Shown here piece after piece: positions 1-39,215 of a DNA stretch of 64,000 bases. Source of the stretch: Phaeosaccion multiseriatum (lineage: Eukaryota; Ochrophyta, other classes). Both the position numbers and the translations under genes were made by a program. Under the pieces are notes generated by a model. It ran no database searches. It was not told where the DNA came from and worked only from the letters and a program-made list of their open reading frames with translations. The stretch is from assembly GCA_965112735.1 (NCBI GenBank), contig OZ218955.1, forward strand, positions 4,030,001-4,094,000, read 5' to 3'. How positions within the stretch are numbered: position 1 is the first letter of the stretch; each line of letters begins with the position of its first letter.

Positions 1-27030
<27,030 letters not shown>

Positions 27031-27347
27031 GGTTTTCCTGTCGAGTCGGGTACGTATGTGTGTGTGAGAGAGAGATAGAGCGAGCTGCAATACCAAAGAG
27101 CATGCAACAGAGGGTGCTTGTTAATCGGCATGGAGAAGGCCTAAAGTTTCCCACGTGGCAGGTGGATCGGGATATTTCCCTTCCGACATGATGTCTGTCC
27201 TTTTGTCTTCCCTTCCTTCACTCCCTCTGTACCTCTCGCTCCCTCTCTCTCCTCCTTCCCGCATGCTCTCTCCGAGTATCCCTCTCTCCGTACGCCTTTC
27301 TGGTTCCTCCCCCCCCCCCCTTCTCTGCCTCTCTCTCTGTCTCTCTG

Positions 27348-27385
<38 letters not shown>

Positions 27386-28557
27386 TCTCTCCCTCTCTTT
27401 GTCTCTCTCTCCCGGCCACTCTTTGCAAAATCTGTACAAATGTATAAACCGGGAGTGATAGAGCTATAGAACGAGTCGTATCAGTACCAAGAGTATCAAG
27501 ACTAGTAAGATCCCAAATAAACTAAAGCATTGCGCTGTGTGCGCCCCGGAGGGACAGTGGGGAAGGAGATGGAGTGGTAGAGGGAGAGGGAGGGGGGAAG
27601 GGAGGGATTCATCGTGGAGAGGACTGCAGGTGGGAGTTGAAGGTTATGGATGGGGGCGGTAGGGTTAGAAGGAGGGGTGAAGAAGAGGCTGGTCATCCAT
27701 TAGTGGAAACAGAGGCAGAGGGCGGAGAAGTGGGTGCATGTGGTGCATGTGTCTCTCTCTTCTCTAGCGCTCTCTCGCCTTACCTTGTAAATGTAGTTTC
27801 AGCTGTCGCGGCACCACACGCTCCTCATGCTGTGTGTCCTGTGTAGCTCTTCTGGACTTCTACACGATCGGCTCTCGCCTAAGCTCTCCCTCCCTCTAAA
27901 ATTCCGGCTCGCCCGTTACGGAAGAGCCGCCCTTTAACAATCAAGATTCGTATTTTTGATTATGTCCACCCGGAAACTACTCACGTTTTGAATTTTTGTT
28001 TCCTTGTGTTATAGGTGGCTTAAGGTGGCTTCACATAGTACGCCACGCTGGTGAAACGTCTAGAAAAGCTCCGTAAGGGGAAGGAAAGAAAAATTTGGCC
28101 TGGGCACACGGCCCTGGGTAAGGCGCTGTGCGAAGCCTCTGCCTCCCCTAGCACAGTGCCCCCTCGATGACTGCGTGCCTACCCTGACTGGCCTGTCGAG
28201 CTCCACACCCATCCACCACACCGTGTGTAGGTAGGCGCAACAGCTCTCTGCCTCCCACGAGAATAACCCTTCATTAGTAGTGATGGTCCTATTGTTCCCC
28301 TCTCCTTCCTCTCGAGCAGAGCCCCCCCTCGCTAACTGCAACACGCAACACGCAGGCGGCGCTCCAACTGCTGCTCGCCCATGCGCCTACACATGCCACA
28401 GAGAGGGGGTCTGTTTCCCCCAGGGGATCACTTGCACTTGTGCTTCCCCGCTTGGAAAGGTCGCGTACAGACGCCCCTGCCGAACGCACCCATCCAGTGC
28501 CATCCCTGCAAATACTCCATTAGCACTCCCTTGCCGCCAAAAAGGCCCTCGCCCCCT
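27031..28557. other. Intergenic region between HYDIN start and MAD2 stop
   Basis: About 1.5 kb with no supported gene. It must hold the HYDIN 5' UTR and promoter and the MAD2 3' UTR, both on the minus strand. It contains a CT-rich microsatellite at about 27302-27385 and an AT-richer patch at about 27890-28070, unlike the GC-rich surroundings. The open frames here are short, not similar to anything I know, and lie in low-complexity sequence. Confidence 0.6.
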
Positions 28558-29958
28558 TCAGAGATCGTCGTCGTCATCTGTGTTCCTGAAGGCCACCATC
28601 CCGTCCACCTTGTGCACTCTGGTGCTGAAGCTGCGCAGCCGCACCTCTGATTGGTTGGGGATCTTGCAGGGGTCGCTCTCCTCCCACTGCCGGGGCACAG
28701 TCGCGTCCTTGTCCGCGTACACCTGCGGAGAGGGGCATAGGAGTGAAGGAGAAGGAGGGTGGTGGAGGACGAGGAGGAGAAGGAGGGACTTATGTGTGAG
28801 TGGGGATGATCTAGTGGGCTGGTTTGGCCCGCGATGTGTGAAGACCAAGTCGGCGCTTCGAGGAGGGACACGCGTCTTCCGCCAAGAAGGGTTGGGAGGG
28901 GACATGCGTCTCACTCTCTCGTGAACAGAGGACCCTCTGTCCTGACACTGCTCTCTCACCAGCAGGTCGAAGCTGCAGGGCTCTGAGAGGAGGGGCAGGA
29001 AGGTGACGCTGGCGGTGATCTGGCGGATGATGGCCTGGATCTCGCCGTGGATGGCCTTCACGCTCTTCTTCGGCGCCTCCGCATTGCTAGGGGATGGCAG
29101 TGGACGTCGGGGGGGGGGGGGGGTTGAGCGGCAGCGCCTACACATCTTCAAAAGTCAAAACTCGCCTGAGTCAATGGGCAAATTTGCACAGCCCCGTCTA
29201 CCTTCACTGGGGAGTGCTCTCTCCTTCGGCCCCTGCAGCAGCTTCCCTGCCCCCGCTGTGCTCATGACTCACTCACCCTCTCTCGCTGAGCACGGCCGGA
29301 GTCTCGCTATGCACGTTGAAGGCCCACCGCTCGAGCACATCTCCCGAGTCGATGCCCGTAATGACGAGCACGAGGCGCTGCACCTTGTCATTCAGGAGCC
29401 ACGCTGAGGGGGGGGGGGATATTGTTGAGGGGGAGGGGGTGATGCTGCTCATTCGCTCTCTTTCTCGTTCTAGCCCTATACTCTCGCTCTCTCTGCCTGC
29501 TGTTCCTCCTTACATTGCAGCTGCTTGCCGACCCCCTCGAGGTAGAGGTTGAGCTGATCGTCCTTCGTGACCAGCATGGTGAGGCCATACTTTGCCTGCT
29601 TGTCGAAGCTGGCGGCCGGGTAGATGCCACGCTGGTACAAAATACTGTATGTCGGGAGGAAAGCGGCCGGTGGGCAACACAGGCAGGTCAATGGGGTAAG
29701 TCACCACGGGGAAGAGCAGGCCAGGTCAGTGGAGAGAGAATTGGAAGAAATACCTCGAGGCCACACTCACCTATTGATGCTGTAGTAGAAGAACTCTGCA
29801 ACGATCTCCGTGGAACCCTTCAGAGTGATCACATTCTCCGTCTCCTGAGCCGTGGACTGCCGCGGGGGGCGAGATGGTGTGTCGGGAAAGGGGGGTGGAG
29901 AGTTGGAGAGAAATCGGAGAGAAAGACAAAGAGCTTGCTCCGGCGATGCACTCACCAT
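28558..29958 (-). CDS. MAD2: MAD2 spindle-assembly checkpoint protein (HORMA domain)
   Basis: MAD2 binds MAD1 and CDC20 and inhibits the APC/C at unattached kinetochores. CDS exons 5'->3': 29958-29956, 29856-29771, 29644-29514, 29403-29277, 29086-28960, 28722-28558; 639 nt, 212 residues (human MAD2 has 205). Collinear matches include EIVAEFFYYSINS, ILYQRGIYPAASF, YGLTMLVTKDDQL, VLVITGIDSGDVLERWAF, IRQITASVTFLPLL, CSFDLLV, and the safety-belt end QWEESDPC, SEVRLRSFSTRVHKVDGMVAF. The tail after it is short and acidic (NTDDDDDL). Oddly, the start ATG is the only codon in the first coding exon and is immediately followed by the donor GTGAGT. It is divergent from the WW-domain gene, 567 bp between start codons. 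MAD2L2/REV7 is a worse match. Confidence 0.95.
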
Positions 29959-30525
29959 GATGAGGCAGGGATCCTTCGCTCAGCTGCTCTGGCTGAACGT
30001 CCTCTTCAAGACACTCGTCTTTGGGCTTGCCTGCTTTAGAGCTACACGCGTAGAGTGAGCGGCGGGCGACAACGACGCGTAGCAAGAATCCTTCACTGCT
30101 GTTCTATTTCCAGGTCTCTCCCCAGCCCCATCAAGCGCCCCTACCTTCTCCTGCACTCCACGAGGGCGATCGCTGCTACCCCTTTTGGATGTCTGCTCTT
30201 CGCTGCTTCTTCTGATGATTGCCCGTTGGCCTATTTCTTGAAATCACAGATGGCGAACAGAGAACAACACGTGGACGAACAAACGAAACTGTCAACTTGG
30301 CAGGGCTGCTCTTTCAATTCCTCTCTCTCTCTCCCTCTCTCTCAAGGGGGTCTCCAGCTTCAGCCTGCGACTATATCCATCCTTAGGAGGAGGGCTAAGG
30401 TCCAGGCCGGGACGCTCCTACCCTCCTCTCTCCGGGAAGAAGAGGACAGAAAGATGAGGGAGTTCGGGGAATTTTGATCCCCCTCCACCCACACACGGGA
30501 GCTTCTGTAGTGTCAGCAGGGAGCC
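29959..30525. promoter_or_regulatory. Divergent intergenic region between MAD2 and the GAF/WW gene
   Basis: 567 bp separate the two start codons. It holds both 5' UTRs and probably a shared promoter. No TATA box is convincing. A CT-rich tract lies at about 30317-30345. The role is inferred from gene orientation only. Confidence 0.45.
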
Positions 30526-33500
30526 ATGATTCTCACTAGAGCGGGATCCGCGCCCACCCTCCCCCCGACTACCCCATCCCTGGCTCGAGCGGGCAGCACC
30601 CGACAGCCCGACGGGAGCTACACCAGCACGTACGGCCGACAGATTCACTCGCACCACCAGAGGCAACAAGAGAGGGAGGAAGAGGAGGGTTTGCATCTAC
30701 AAGAGGCGCTGCTGTCTAAAGAGGACCCCATCGAGCTGCCCCCTCCGCAGGGGCCGGGTCCCGTTCTGCCCAACATGACGAGCGTGATGCATGCGAGCAG
30801 CAGCGCCATGGTGGCGAAGGCCGTCAAGGCCATGCCCGTGCACTGCCGGAGGGACGGGGAGATGCTCATGAACATGTTGCAGGCCCGGTGCGCCATGGCC
30901 GAGGACCGCGCCACGCAGCTGGCCCGGAACGTTGTGAGAACACAGAGAGACAAGAAGGAGCTATTGTCTGCCCTGGGTGAGTGAGGGAAAGAGTGGGTGG
31001 GTGGGTGATAGATCGCTCATGCTCGTCATCCTCCCGATCGTCTTGCCCGCCCCGCCCCGCTCCCCCGCTTGACCAAAGGCCTGGCCCACACCAAGGTGCA
31101 CACAAGGGAGGACAAGCTCAATGAGCTGGAGCAGAAGATGGCCGAACAGAACAAGGAGCTCAGGCTGCAAAGGGCCCGCGTGGCCGAGGACTCCAAGGCC
31201 GCCAAGAAGGCGAGGCTGCGCACTATCCGAGTAGAGAGCGCGCTGCAGGCCCTCACTGCCGACGCGGCGACGGGAAGTAGGGGAAACAGAGGAAACAGGG
31301 GCAGCGGGGGCGCCGGGGGGTCTGCCAGCCCGAGCAGTAAGGCAGGGGGTCGGGGCGGGGGAGGGGGAGGGATCGCTGCCAACCCGATCATGGCCAGCGA
31401 CGAGGCCCTCGCGTCCGTGCCGCGCAGGAAGGCTCTGCAGAAGGCGGTGCTGCACATCTCCTCCGACAACGCAGAGCTCACGCTGGAGAAGGCAAGAATG
31501 GCCAAGGACATCGCGGGCCTCAAGCAAGACGTAAGTGCGTGTGTGTTGTTGTTGTTGCGTGTATATATTTGTGTTATATATATGTGTGTGTGTGTGTCTA
31601 TGTAGATATGTGTGTGTGTGAGTCGTGCCTCTGCGCTCTAATGTTCGCGTCCCACCATGTGTCGGTGCCAGGTGCGGTCCCTCAAGAGGAAGCTCGCGGC
31701 TCGGTCCGCTTCTCGGGGAGGAGGCGAGGGGAACCGCTCTCGCCTCCACACCGGGGCCGGTCAGCAGGACCCTGCTCCCCACCGGTCGTCCGTGACGGGG
31801 CTGCCCCACTCGCAGCTCTGCTCCTCGCACAGTGCCAGTGCTATGGGCACCATCCCCATGGAGGACGTGGAGGACGAGGTTACGCGTCTTGTGGAGCTGG
31901 GGGAGGTTTCCGCACCCGACATGGTGCTCAAGTTCGAGCGGGCCTACGACCTGTCCGTGAGCATGAGTGCGTGTGAGGACGTGTGTGAGCTGGTGGGGTG
32001 CTTGCTGGGGAAGCGCACCAAGCAGCTGCTGGGCTGCGATGAAGTGGCCGTCTTCTTTCACGTGCCCCAGGAAAAGGTGGAGGTGGACTTGCAGCAGTTG
32101 GTTGCGCAGCAGCCGCAGCCGCAGTACTTAGACGAGGTGGTGGTCTGCAGCAGCAGCAGCAGCAGCAGTCAAATGGGCAGCAGCAGCGGCACAGACGAGG
32201 TAGAGGTGGATTGGGAGGGGGAGGGGGAGGGAGCTCCTCAGCGGGAGTGGGAGAGCGCAGACGGCCCCGGGGGGGGGGGGGGCTTTGAAGGCAGCGACAG
32301 CGACACTGGCAACAGCGACACAGCAGCGGGCCGGCGGTGGAAGTTCCTGCCCCTCAGGGGTGGGCTCGTGGGGGAGGCCTTTAGAACACTGGAGCCCGTG
32401 CTCGCCGATAGCACTCCCGAACACCCCGCCTTCGACAGACGAGCCGACGCTGAGGTGCGGTGGATTGGGAGGAGGGGGGCAGTGGATGGCTGTGGATGGC
32501 TCCCACTCGGAAACAAATGGGATGGGCTCACTCACTGACTTTCTCGCTGACTTTCTCACTGACTTACTCAGGTGGTGCCCCCCTCGGGCACGGCGTGCTG
32601 CCTCGTGCCGTGCGTGACGCGATTCAAGCCGCTGCTGGTGCTGCAGATGTGGAGCAGGGAGAGAGAGGGAGAGAGTGCTGAGAAGGTCATCTCCCCTGCC
32701 CCAAGCAGCCACGCCGAAGGGGCCGACAAGAAGAGACGAAGCCGAGCCTCCAGCCACTCCGTAGACGAGGCGCACCTCAGAGGAGACAGGGGGGGGGGCA
32801 GGGACAGCAGGGGAGGAGGAGGAGGAGGAGGAGGAGGAGGAGGAGGAGGAGGAGGAGGAGGAGGAGGAGGAGGAGGAGGAGGAGGAGGAGGAGGAGGAGG
32901 AGGAGGAGGAGGAGGAGGAGGAGGAGGAGGAGAGACGGGCGAGGAGGAGGGCGAGGCCGAGGCAGGGGGCACATGCACTGAAATTCTCGGCCCGTACAGC
33001 TTCTCCCCCGTGGAGGTGCTTCTCGCTAACCTCCTGCTCGTGCAGTTCGCGAGCTGTCTGGACCATCTGCAAAGGGCGCCCCCCCCCTGGGAGAAGGAGG
33101 GATTCATGAACAGGGCCGCGCATGCAAGGACCCGCATGATAGACCGGGTGCGTTAGTCAGAGAGTGAGCCAGTTCTTAGTCAGTGGGTTAGTCAGTGCGT
33201 TAGTCAGCGAGCGAGGGATGGTAGCAGAGGGAGACGGGGCTATGCTGGGGATGGCAGTGGACGGGGAGACGGGTGAGAAGACGCGTGATCCAGCGAGTGG
33301 CGCGAGGAAGGGGAGGGGAGAGGAATCCAGCACGGGGCAGCAAACGATGGCCAAAGCTTCTTCCTTGGCACGGGCGGGTCTTCGAGTGCGCTGACCTCAT
33401 CCCGTCTCTCCCCTCCCCTCCCCTCTCATCGCTTCCTCCCTTGGCAGCTCCTTCCGCACCATAATGCAGAGTCGAAGGAGTTTGACTTTCAGTTGTCGCC

Positions 33501-36500
33501 GCAGTGCGTGTCTGCGTCTGACGTGGCGGCCCTCGTGGAGGCGGAGTGTCAGGACTTGCTCAGGGTCAAGGCCAGGGTCTTCATCGTGGAGGGAGCGCAG
33601 ATGTGGTGCGTGCGTGGGGGTAGAGAAAGGTGGCACTGGATGGCATTGGATGGCAGTGCCAACGACTCAGTCACTCTGTACCATGTCTGTGTATCCCCCA
33701 CCGCTGTTATCCCCCATATGTCCAACATGTATGTCCAACATGTCAGGTGGCTGACACAGGAATGCAAGGAGGCGGACTCTGCCAAGGAGCGCGCTTTCGC
33801 CTCCCTCTCGCACGGCCTGGCTGGGCAGGTGGTGCGGGATGGAGTGTCACGCTTCTTCAAGGACCCCGACAACAACCCGCACTTCAACGACGCCATCGAT
33901 CTGCACACAGGTGGGTTGGTAGGTGCCCAGGGGTGGGGGAGGGGGGGAGTACTTTGGATGCCGAGGGTGCGCCTCAATGGTCACAGCGTATGAAGTGCAC
34001 GGGCGGGGACAAAGCCGATGAGCGGATGGCGTACGGCTGCCTCGCGAGGCAAGCAAGCTTGACCTTCCTGAACAGCTCACTCTCCGTCGTATCTCCCTCC
34101 TCCAATACGTGCCTGTCTACTGCGCTACTGTCCCCTGTGTGGTGATACGGTGGTCGCCAGGCGGCCCCTTGGCGACGGTGGCGGTGAAGGACTTCACAGG
34201 ACACATCTGCGCAGTGCTGCAGGCAGGGGTCGACAAGGACGTGGCGCTGCCGTCCGTGATGCACCCCTTCCTGGGCAGGGACCAGAGAGGGGGAGGGGGT
34301 AGCAGGGAGCACAAACATGCCAAGACCAGCCGTGAGTGGGGCCGTGAGTGGGGCACGAGGGGGGGGTGGGATAGAGGGGAGCTGTGAGTGGGCTGGGAGT
34401 GGGGTGTCACACCAAAGAGCACTAAGCAACGCTCGCACTCATCTGCGTGTGTGTGCGTGTGTGTGTGTGTGTGTGCTCGTTGCGTTGCTTGTCTTGGGCC
34501 TGCCTTTTCTCCCTTCCCCTCCCCCTCTGCCAGCGCTGAGCGCCTTCGCGTCTGAGGTCTCCCCCGCCTTGTCCTTCCTCCTCCGAGAGGCGCGACGAGG
34601 AAAGCTCTCCGACCCCTCCGACGCACACTCGCTGTACGAAGGCAAACTCAAGGAGGAGCTGAAGAGGAGCGAGGCCCTGCATTTGGCCAGGGAGGAGGAG
34701 GAGAGGCACAAGGCAGAGGCCGTTCGTCTTGCGCTGGACAAGGAGCTCAAGGAGAGCAGGGAGCAGGTGAGAGGGGTATGGGCACGCAGATGAGAGGTAT
34801 AGGGGTGTATGGGCAGGGCAGGGTAGAGGTGTATGGGCAGGGCAGGGCTGATGTGTACTGCTGAGCAGGGGATGGAAAGCATGCAGCGCATGAGGCCTTG
34901 AGCGATGAGAGCACTCCCCTCACTCTCTTTGCCGTGCCGGGCCATCCATTTGTTGACTTTCTGCAGGAGAGTGCCCTGCGGCGAGAGCTCCAGCTGAGGC
35001 GGAGGGAGGAGCAAGCGGAGCAGCAGGAGCTTCAGGACGTGCGGGAAAGGCTCGACAAGGCACTTGAGGCCTTGGAGGTGAGAGTGTGTGAGGCTGTGAA
35101 CGAGGTATGGGGGTGTGAAGTGAGGGGGGAGGGTTTGAAGTGAGGGTGGCCTGTGGGGGAGGGGGAGGGGAACGGGAAGGAGGAGAGGAAGGGGCGGCCT
35201 CTCCCTGCCCCCCTCCTCGCATCCTCATCCACTGCTCACCTGCTTCTGCGCGGCATGCCTTGCATCTCTGTGCGCGTGCCTCGGTCCCGCTCGTTCACGG
35301 CCTTGTTCTCGTTCACTGCACTGTGGAAATGACGCTTGCTCGTTCACTGCACTGTGGAAAGGCGCGGGACTCCGAGTTAGTCGTGCTGGAGGAGGAGATG
35401 ATGCGCCTCCGGAGGGCCCCTCTCCTCGCCACCGATGAGGAGCGGCAGCAGGACTGGCAGCAGGACTGGCAGGTTCAGAGGGAGGGGGTGGGATCGCGCT
35501 CTCGCTCCTCTCCCATGCCCGCCTCGCGGCCCACGAATAATGGCGATGACTGCTTGGAGGCCCGGCCCGCGGAGCTCAGCCCCAGCTCCAGCTACACCCC
35601 CACCCGCCTTTCCTCCCTGCCCCTCACGGGGGGGTCAGAGCTTTCTCAGCGCAAACTGGAAGTCCCCGCACAGTCTCAGGCCCGTGCTCCGGCCGGGATG
35701 GCAGTGGATGGGGCGGAGCTTGACGGGCTCAGGTACACGTCTTCGCCGCCAATGCCCGCCGCAGAGCGCTCGCCAGAACCAGCCGTTGGTGATACAGCAG
35801 CACCAGCAACAAACACGACAGAAGCAGGACCAGCACCAGCAGTTGATGATCCAGCAGTAGCAACAGAAGTTGGTGATACAGCAGAAGCAGCAACAGTTGT
35901 TGCAACAGTTGGTGATATAGCAGAAGAAGAAGCAGTTGGGCATACAGCAGCAGCACCAGCAGGAAGTCCAAGTGCCCCGTCTTCCAGCAGACGCGGTGAG
36001 TGTGTGGGTGTGGGGGAGGAAGGGGTCCGAGACGGCGCGGGAGAGGGACAAGGGCAAGGGCAAGGGCAAGGGCCCATCTCGGCATCTGCCTGCTCGGGGG
36101 AGAAGGAGCAGGCAGGGCAACAGGAAGGGCAGGAAGTGCAGGAAGAGGAGCAGGGGGAGGAGGGGGAGGAGGGGCAGGCTCCACCCCAACCCGTGATGTC
36201 TACGGCAGAGGCAGCTGTAGCCCCTCTGTTGAGTGAGGAGGAGGCACCCACAGCCCCTCCAGCCCAAGCCGAGTTGGGCATCGAGTCTGATGCCCAAGGT
36301 GCCCTGGATGGTGGGGTAGCGCTGAGCGAAGCTGTTGACGTATCACCGACTGCTCCTCCGGAGGCAGAGGAAGCGCACGAGCACCAACACGAGCACGAAC
36401 ACGAGCACGAGCACGAGCAGCATCACGAACATGCACATCATCACGACGAATACTACAACGACCACGCACACCATCACAGCCACGGAGGGGGGGCGGGAGA

Positions 36501-36882
36501 GGACGCCTGGTCCCAGCACCAAGACGAGAGCGGTCATGTCTACTATGTCAACGAATCCACCGGGGAGTCCTCCTGGGACCCGCCTGCCTCACATGGCCAA
36601 GGCATACAGGCACACGATGGAGGGGCCTTAGGGGACATGAACTCTTCCTCACTTTCCTGTGCTACCCAACAAGGCCCGCTGGTGGGGATGGCAGTGGATG
36701 GGGGGGGGGCGCTGCCGGAGGGATGGGAGGAGCACGTGGACGCCACTGGCAGCGTGTATTGGACCAACTCGGACACCGGGCAGACGAGCTGGAGCAAGCC
36801 GCTGGAGGGGAGCGCGGCCAGAGCGGCGCAGGCAGACGCCAAGAAGGAAAGGAGGGGCAGCGCTTACGTCATCGAGCTGTAG
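30526..36882 (+). CDS. Coiled-coil, GAF-like and double-WW domain protein
   Basis: I do not recognise a named orthologue. Ten exons: 30526-30976, 31079-31530, 31672-32454, 32572-33147, 33448-33605, 33747-33910, 34161-34331, 34534-34766, 34967-35077, 35362-36882; 4,620 nt, 1,539 residues. The N-terminus has charged coiled coil (KLNELEQKMAEQNKELRLQ). Exons 3-7 hold two GAF-like stretches (LLGCDEVAVFFHVP and LVPCVTRFKPLLVLQMW; GGPLATVAVKDFTGHICAVL), split by a run of about 37 Gly encoded by (GGA)n. Coiled coil resumes in exons 8-9. The C-terminus has two WW domains: HVYYVNESTGESSWDPP, and LPEGWEEHVDATGSVYW followed by TGQTSW. WW domains bind Pro-rich ligands; a HEHEHEH stretch lies just before them. 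The GAF assignment is tentative and WW is firm. Confidence 0.8.
32817..32932. repeat. (GGA)n microsatellite coding for polyglycine
   Basis: About 38 GGA triplets translated in frame inside exon 4 of the GAF/WW gene, giving a long Gly run between two GAF-like blocks. Confidence 0.92.
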
Positions 36883-37302
36883 AGAGGGAGAGTGGCACAG
36901 AGAGAGAGAGCGCTAACCCTAACCTAAGACAGCGGAGAGGGGTGCTCACCTCATTTGATCCCGTCCCTTCCGATCAGCAATAGGGGGAGAAATCAACAAT
37001 TCTATCCCATCCGATGGCACCCATCCGATGGGCACGAAAAAGAGAGAGACGGAGCACAATGATGCATTATTCTGGCGGTGCTTTCAGATCGACGCCCCAC
37101 ACGTATGCCCCCGTAGTGAATGCCCAACCCCTCCTCCCTCTCGCAGGCCCGTCCCTCCGCCTTTGGTGACTACTTTGAAGTCAATAAATAGTCCCTCCGC
37201 CAAGAGACCCTCCGCCAGATCACCTCACGGCATTGCCGCGCTCGTTGGGAGGGGAAGAGTCACACGCCTCCACTCATGTCTCCACTCCACTCGTGCTCCA
37301 CG
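36883..37302. other. Convergent 3' intergenic region (GAF/WW gene and UBC12-like gene)
   Basis: 420 bp between two stop codons on opposite strands. An AATAAA at 37183-37188 on the plus strand could serve the WW gene. A short telomere-like stretch, CTAACCCTAACCTAA, lies at about 36912-36926. No gene seen. Confidence 0.4.
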
Positions 37303-37379
37303 TCAGCAGAAAAAGACGCTCTTGGCAGGACTGCTCAAGGTGCCAAGAGAGGCGGAAGGGGGGACACGGAAGCCACAGA

Positions 37380-37414
<35 letters not shown>

Positions 37415-37531
37415 ATCACTAACTGCTGCTGTTCTTGATGTTGATGATGGCGCTGCTGCCCCTGGCCGTTGGGCTGAAGAGGGAGCTGCTGAGGTTGGAG
37501 AGGGAATTGGTGTTGTGGTTGCTGCTGCTGC

Positions 37532-37569
<38 letters not shown>

Positions 37570-39215
37570 GTGGTCCTGCTCCTGCTGCTGGCGTTGCAGC
37601 ACTTCCTGTTGCTGCGGCAAACGAGACACCGCTCCGCCGTTTGGTCTCCATGCTGCGCTCTCCCCCTGTCCGGTCCTTGCAGAGGAGGCAAGGAGCCTGG
37701 TGTCCGACCGCTGACGCTTCGGTGTGCCCGTGGCTGGCAGAGTGGTCCCGTGCTGCCCCTGCAGCAGCACAGCCCCCCCGCCCGCCTCCCCCTCCCCCTC
37801 CCCCTCCCCGATGCACATACTGGCCAAGCTCGTGGCCGCCGCCTCCTCCTCCTCCCTCCCTCCTCCCCCCGGCCTCTTCCTCTTCCTCGGGGAGGCGCTG
37901 AGGCCCCCCTGCCCTTGCCCAAAGAGGCCTTGTGCCCCTTGTGCCCCTTGTGCCCCTTGTGCCCCTTGTGCCCCTTGTGCCCCTTGTGCCCCTTGTTGCT
38001 GCCCCACGCCCCCTATGCCCTTGCCCCTCTTGATCCCCCCCACTCCGAGCAGCACCCTCTCCGACTGCCTCTGATGGCTCTGATGGCTCTGATGGCTCTG
38101 ATGGCTCTGATGGCTCTGATGGCTCTGATGGCTCTGACAGGGCGGTGCGAACGGGGCACTTTCCTGCTGCTCATCCCTTGCCTGCTCATCCCTGACTGCG
38201 GGGGCGAAGTACACTCCGTCGAAGCACCCCCCCTCTAAGGTGCTCTCCACCTGCCGCTGGAAGAGCGAGGCAGACGGGTCCTTCAGAAGCGCACTCCCGG
38301 CAGCAGCGTTGACGGCGTGCTCGGGGGAGGGCTCCAAGAACATGAGCTGTTGGTAAGGTGATGTTTGATTCCATACACAAGGGATGGTACCCCACGGAGC
38401 GACGGACAGACGACAGCGCAAAAAACAAAAAAAAAGAGGACGGCGACAAGTGTGTTTCGCGTTAAGGGGAGAGCGAGGGCCTGGGGTAAATACGCATCAT
38501 TCATAGAATGCCATCTATGCCGTACCTGCAGCGCGAAGACTACGGTGTTGAGGGACAGCACGGGTCGCCAGTCCTTGTCGAGGATGGGCAGGCGGACAGC
38601 GCCGGACACAAGGGAGATGTTGGGGTGCCACACGCGGCTGGTGCAAAGAACCGTGGGAGCTGCGGCGAGAGGAGGGGGAGCAGGGAGGGGAGAGGGGGTG
38701 AGAAGAGAAAGCAGGTGGGCTAAGGTGGACTGCCATTCAGTCTGCCTCTTTTCAACACCCGCTCCACCACGAGCACGGGCCTGCCCTCACCGTGAAAGGG
38801 GTAGGTCGGGGGGATGTCCACGTCGAAGGCCATTGTCACGCCTGCGTACAGCCCCTCGAGCATGCACAGGCCCACACGCACGTGCAGCACATCGAGCTCT
38901 CCGTTGGGAAAGGAGAGGGAGGTGCGCGCCTGGCCGTGGCCACCGCCGAAGCGGGCGCTGTGCAGCTGCGAGGCATACAAAGGGGCACGGTACTTGAGCG
39001 CGCAAGGCGGGAAAGGAGGCATTTCGTGTGGAAGCTTGTCTAGGGAGCGAACGCTTCAAAGCCCTACCCCTGCCCGCCCACTCGCCGCCCCCTAGCCCAG
39101 GGCGTCGTCCTGTTCCCGCCGTTTGCCCCCCCCCCCCCCCGCCCCTCTCTCTTCCCCTTACCTCGGCTATATCCTTCTTGACTCGAATGGATGCGAGGTT
39201 CTCTCTCGTATACAT
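37303..39215 (-). CDS. UBC12/UBE2M-like E2 with the catalytic Cys replaced by Arg and a Q-rich tail
   Basis: UBC12 transfers NEDD8 to cullins. Exons 5'->3': 39215-39162, 38965-38791, 38659-38526, 38346-37303; 1,407 nt, 468 residues (typical UBC12 is about 183). The E2 core aligns end to end: IRVKKDIAE, DIPPTYPFH, VWHPNIS (HPN motif kept), DKDWRPVLSLNTVVFALQ, LMFLEPSPEHAVN, CFDGVYF. The site that reads NVCLNIL in active UBC12 reads AVRLPIL here (codon CGC), so no thiol can carry NEDD8. After the core comes a tail of about 300 residues with SHQ, GAQ and poly-Q runs. The frame is also open upstream to 39464 (includes DEIKLTSLLQ), so the start may be further 5'. Either an inactive, UEV-like E2 or a base error. 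Confidence 0.88.
37381..37570. repeat. CTG/CAG repeats coding for polyglutamine
   Basis: Two CTG runs (37381-37412 and about 37523-37567), read on the minus strand as poly-Q in the tail of the UBC12-like protein. Confidence 0.9.
37926..37998. repeat. 9-bp coding repeat (GAQ)n
   Basis: About eight copies of CCTTGTGCC, read on the minus strand as Gly-Ala-Gln in the tail of the UBC12-like protein. Confidence 0.92.
38071..38140. repeat. 9-bp coding repeat (SHQ)n
   Basis: About seven copies of CTGATGGCT, read on the minus strand as Ser-His-Gln in the tail of the UBC12-like protein. Confidence 0.92.
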
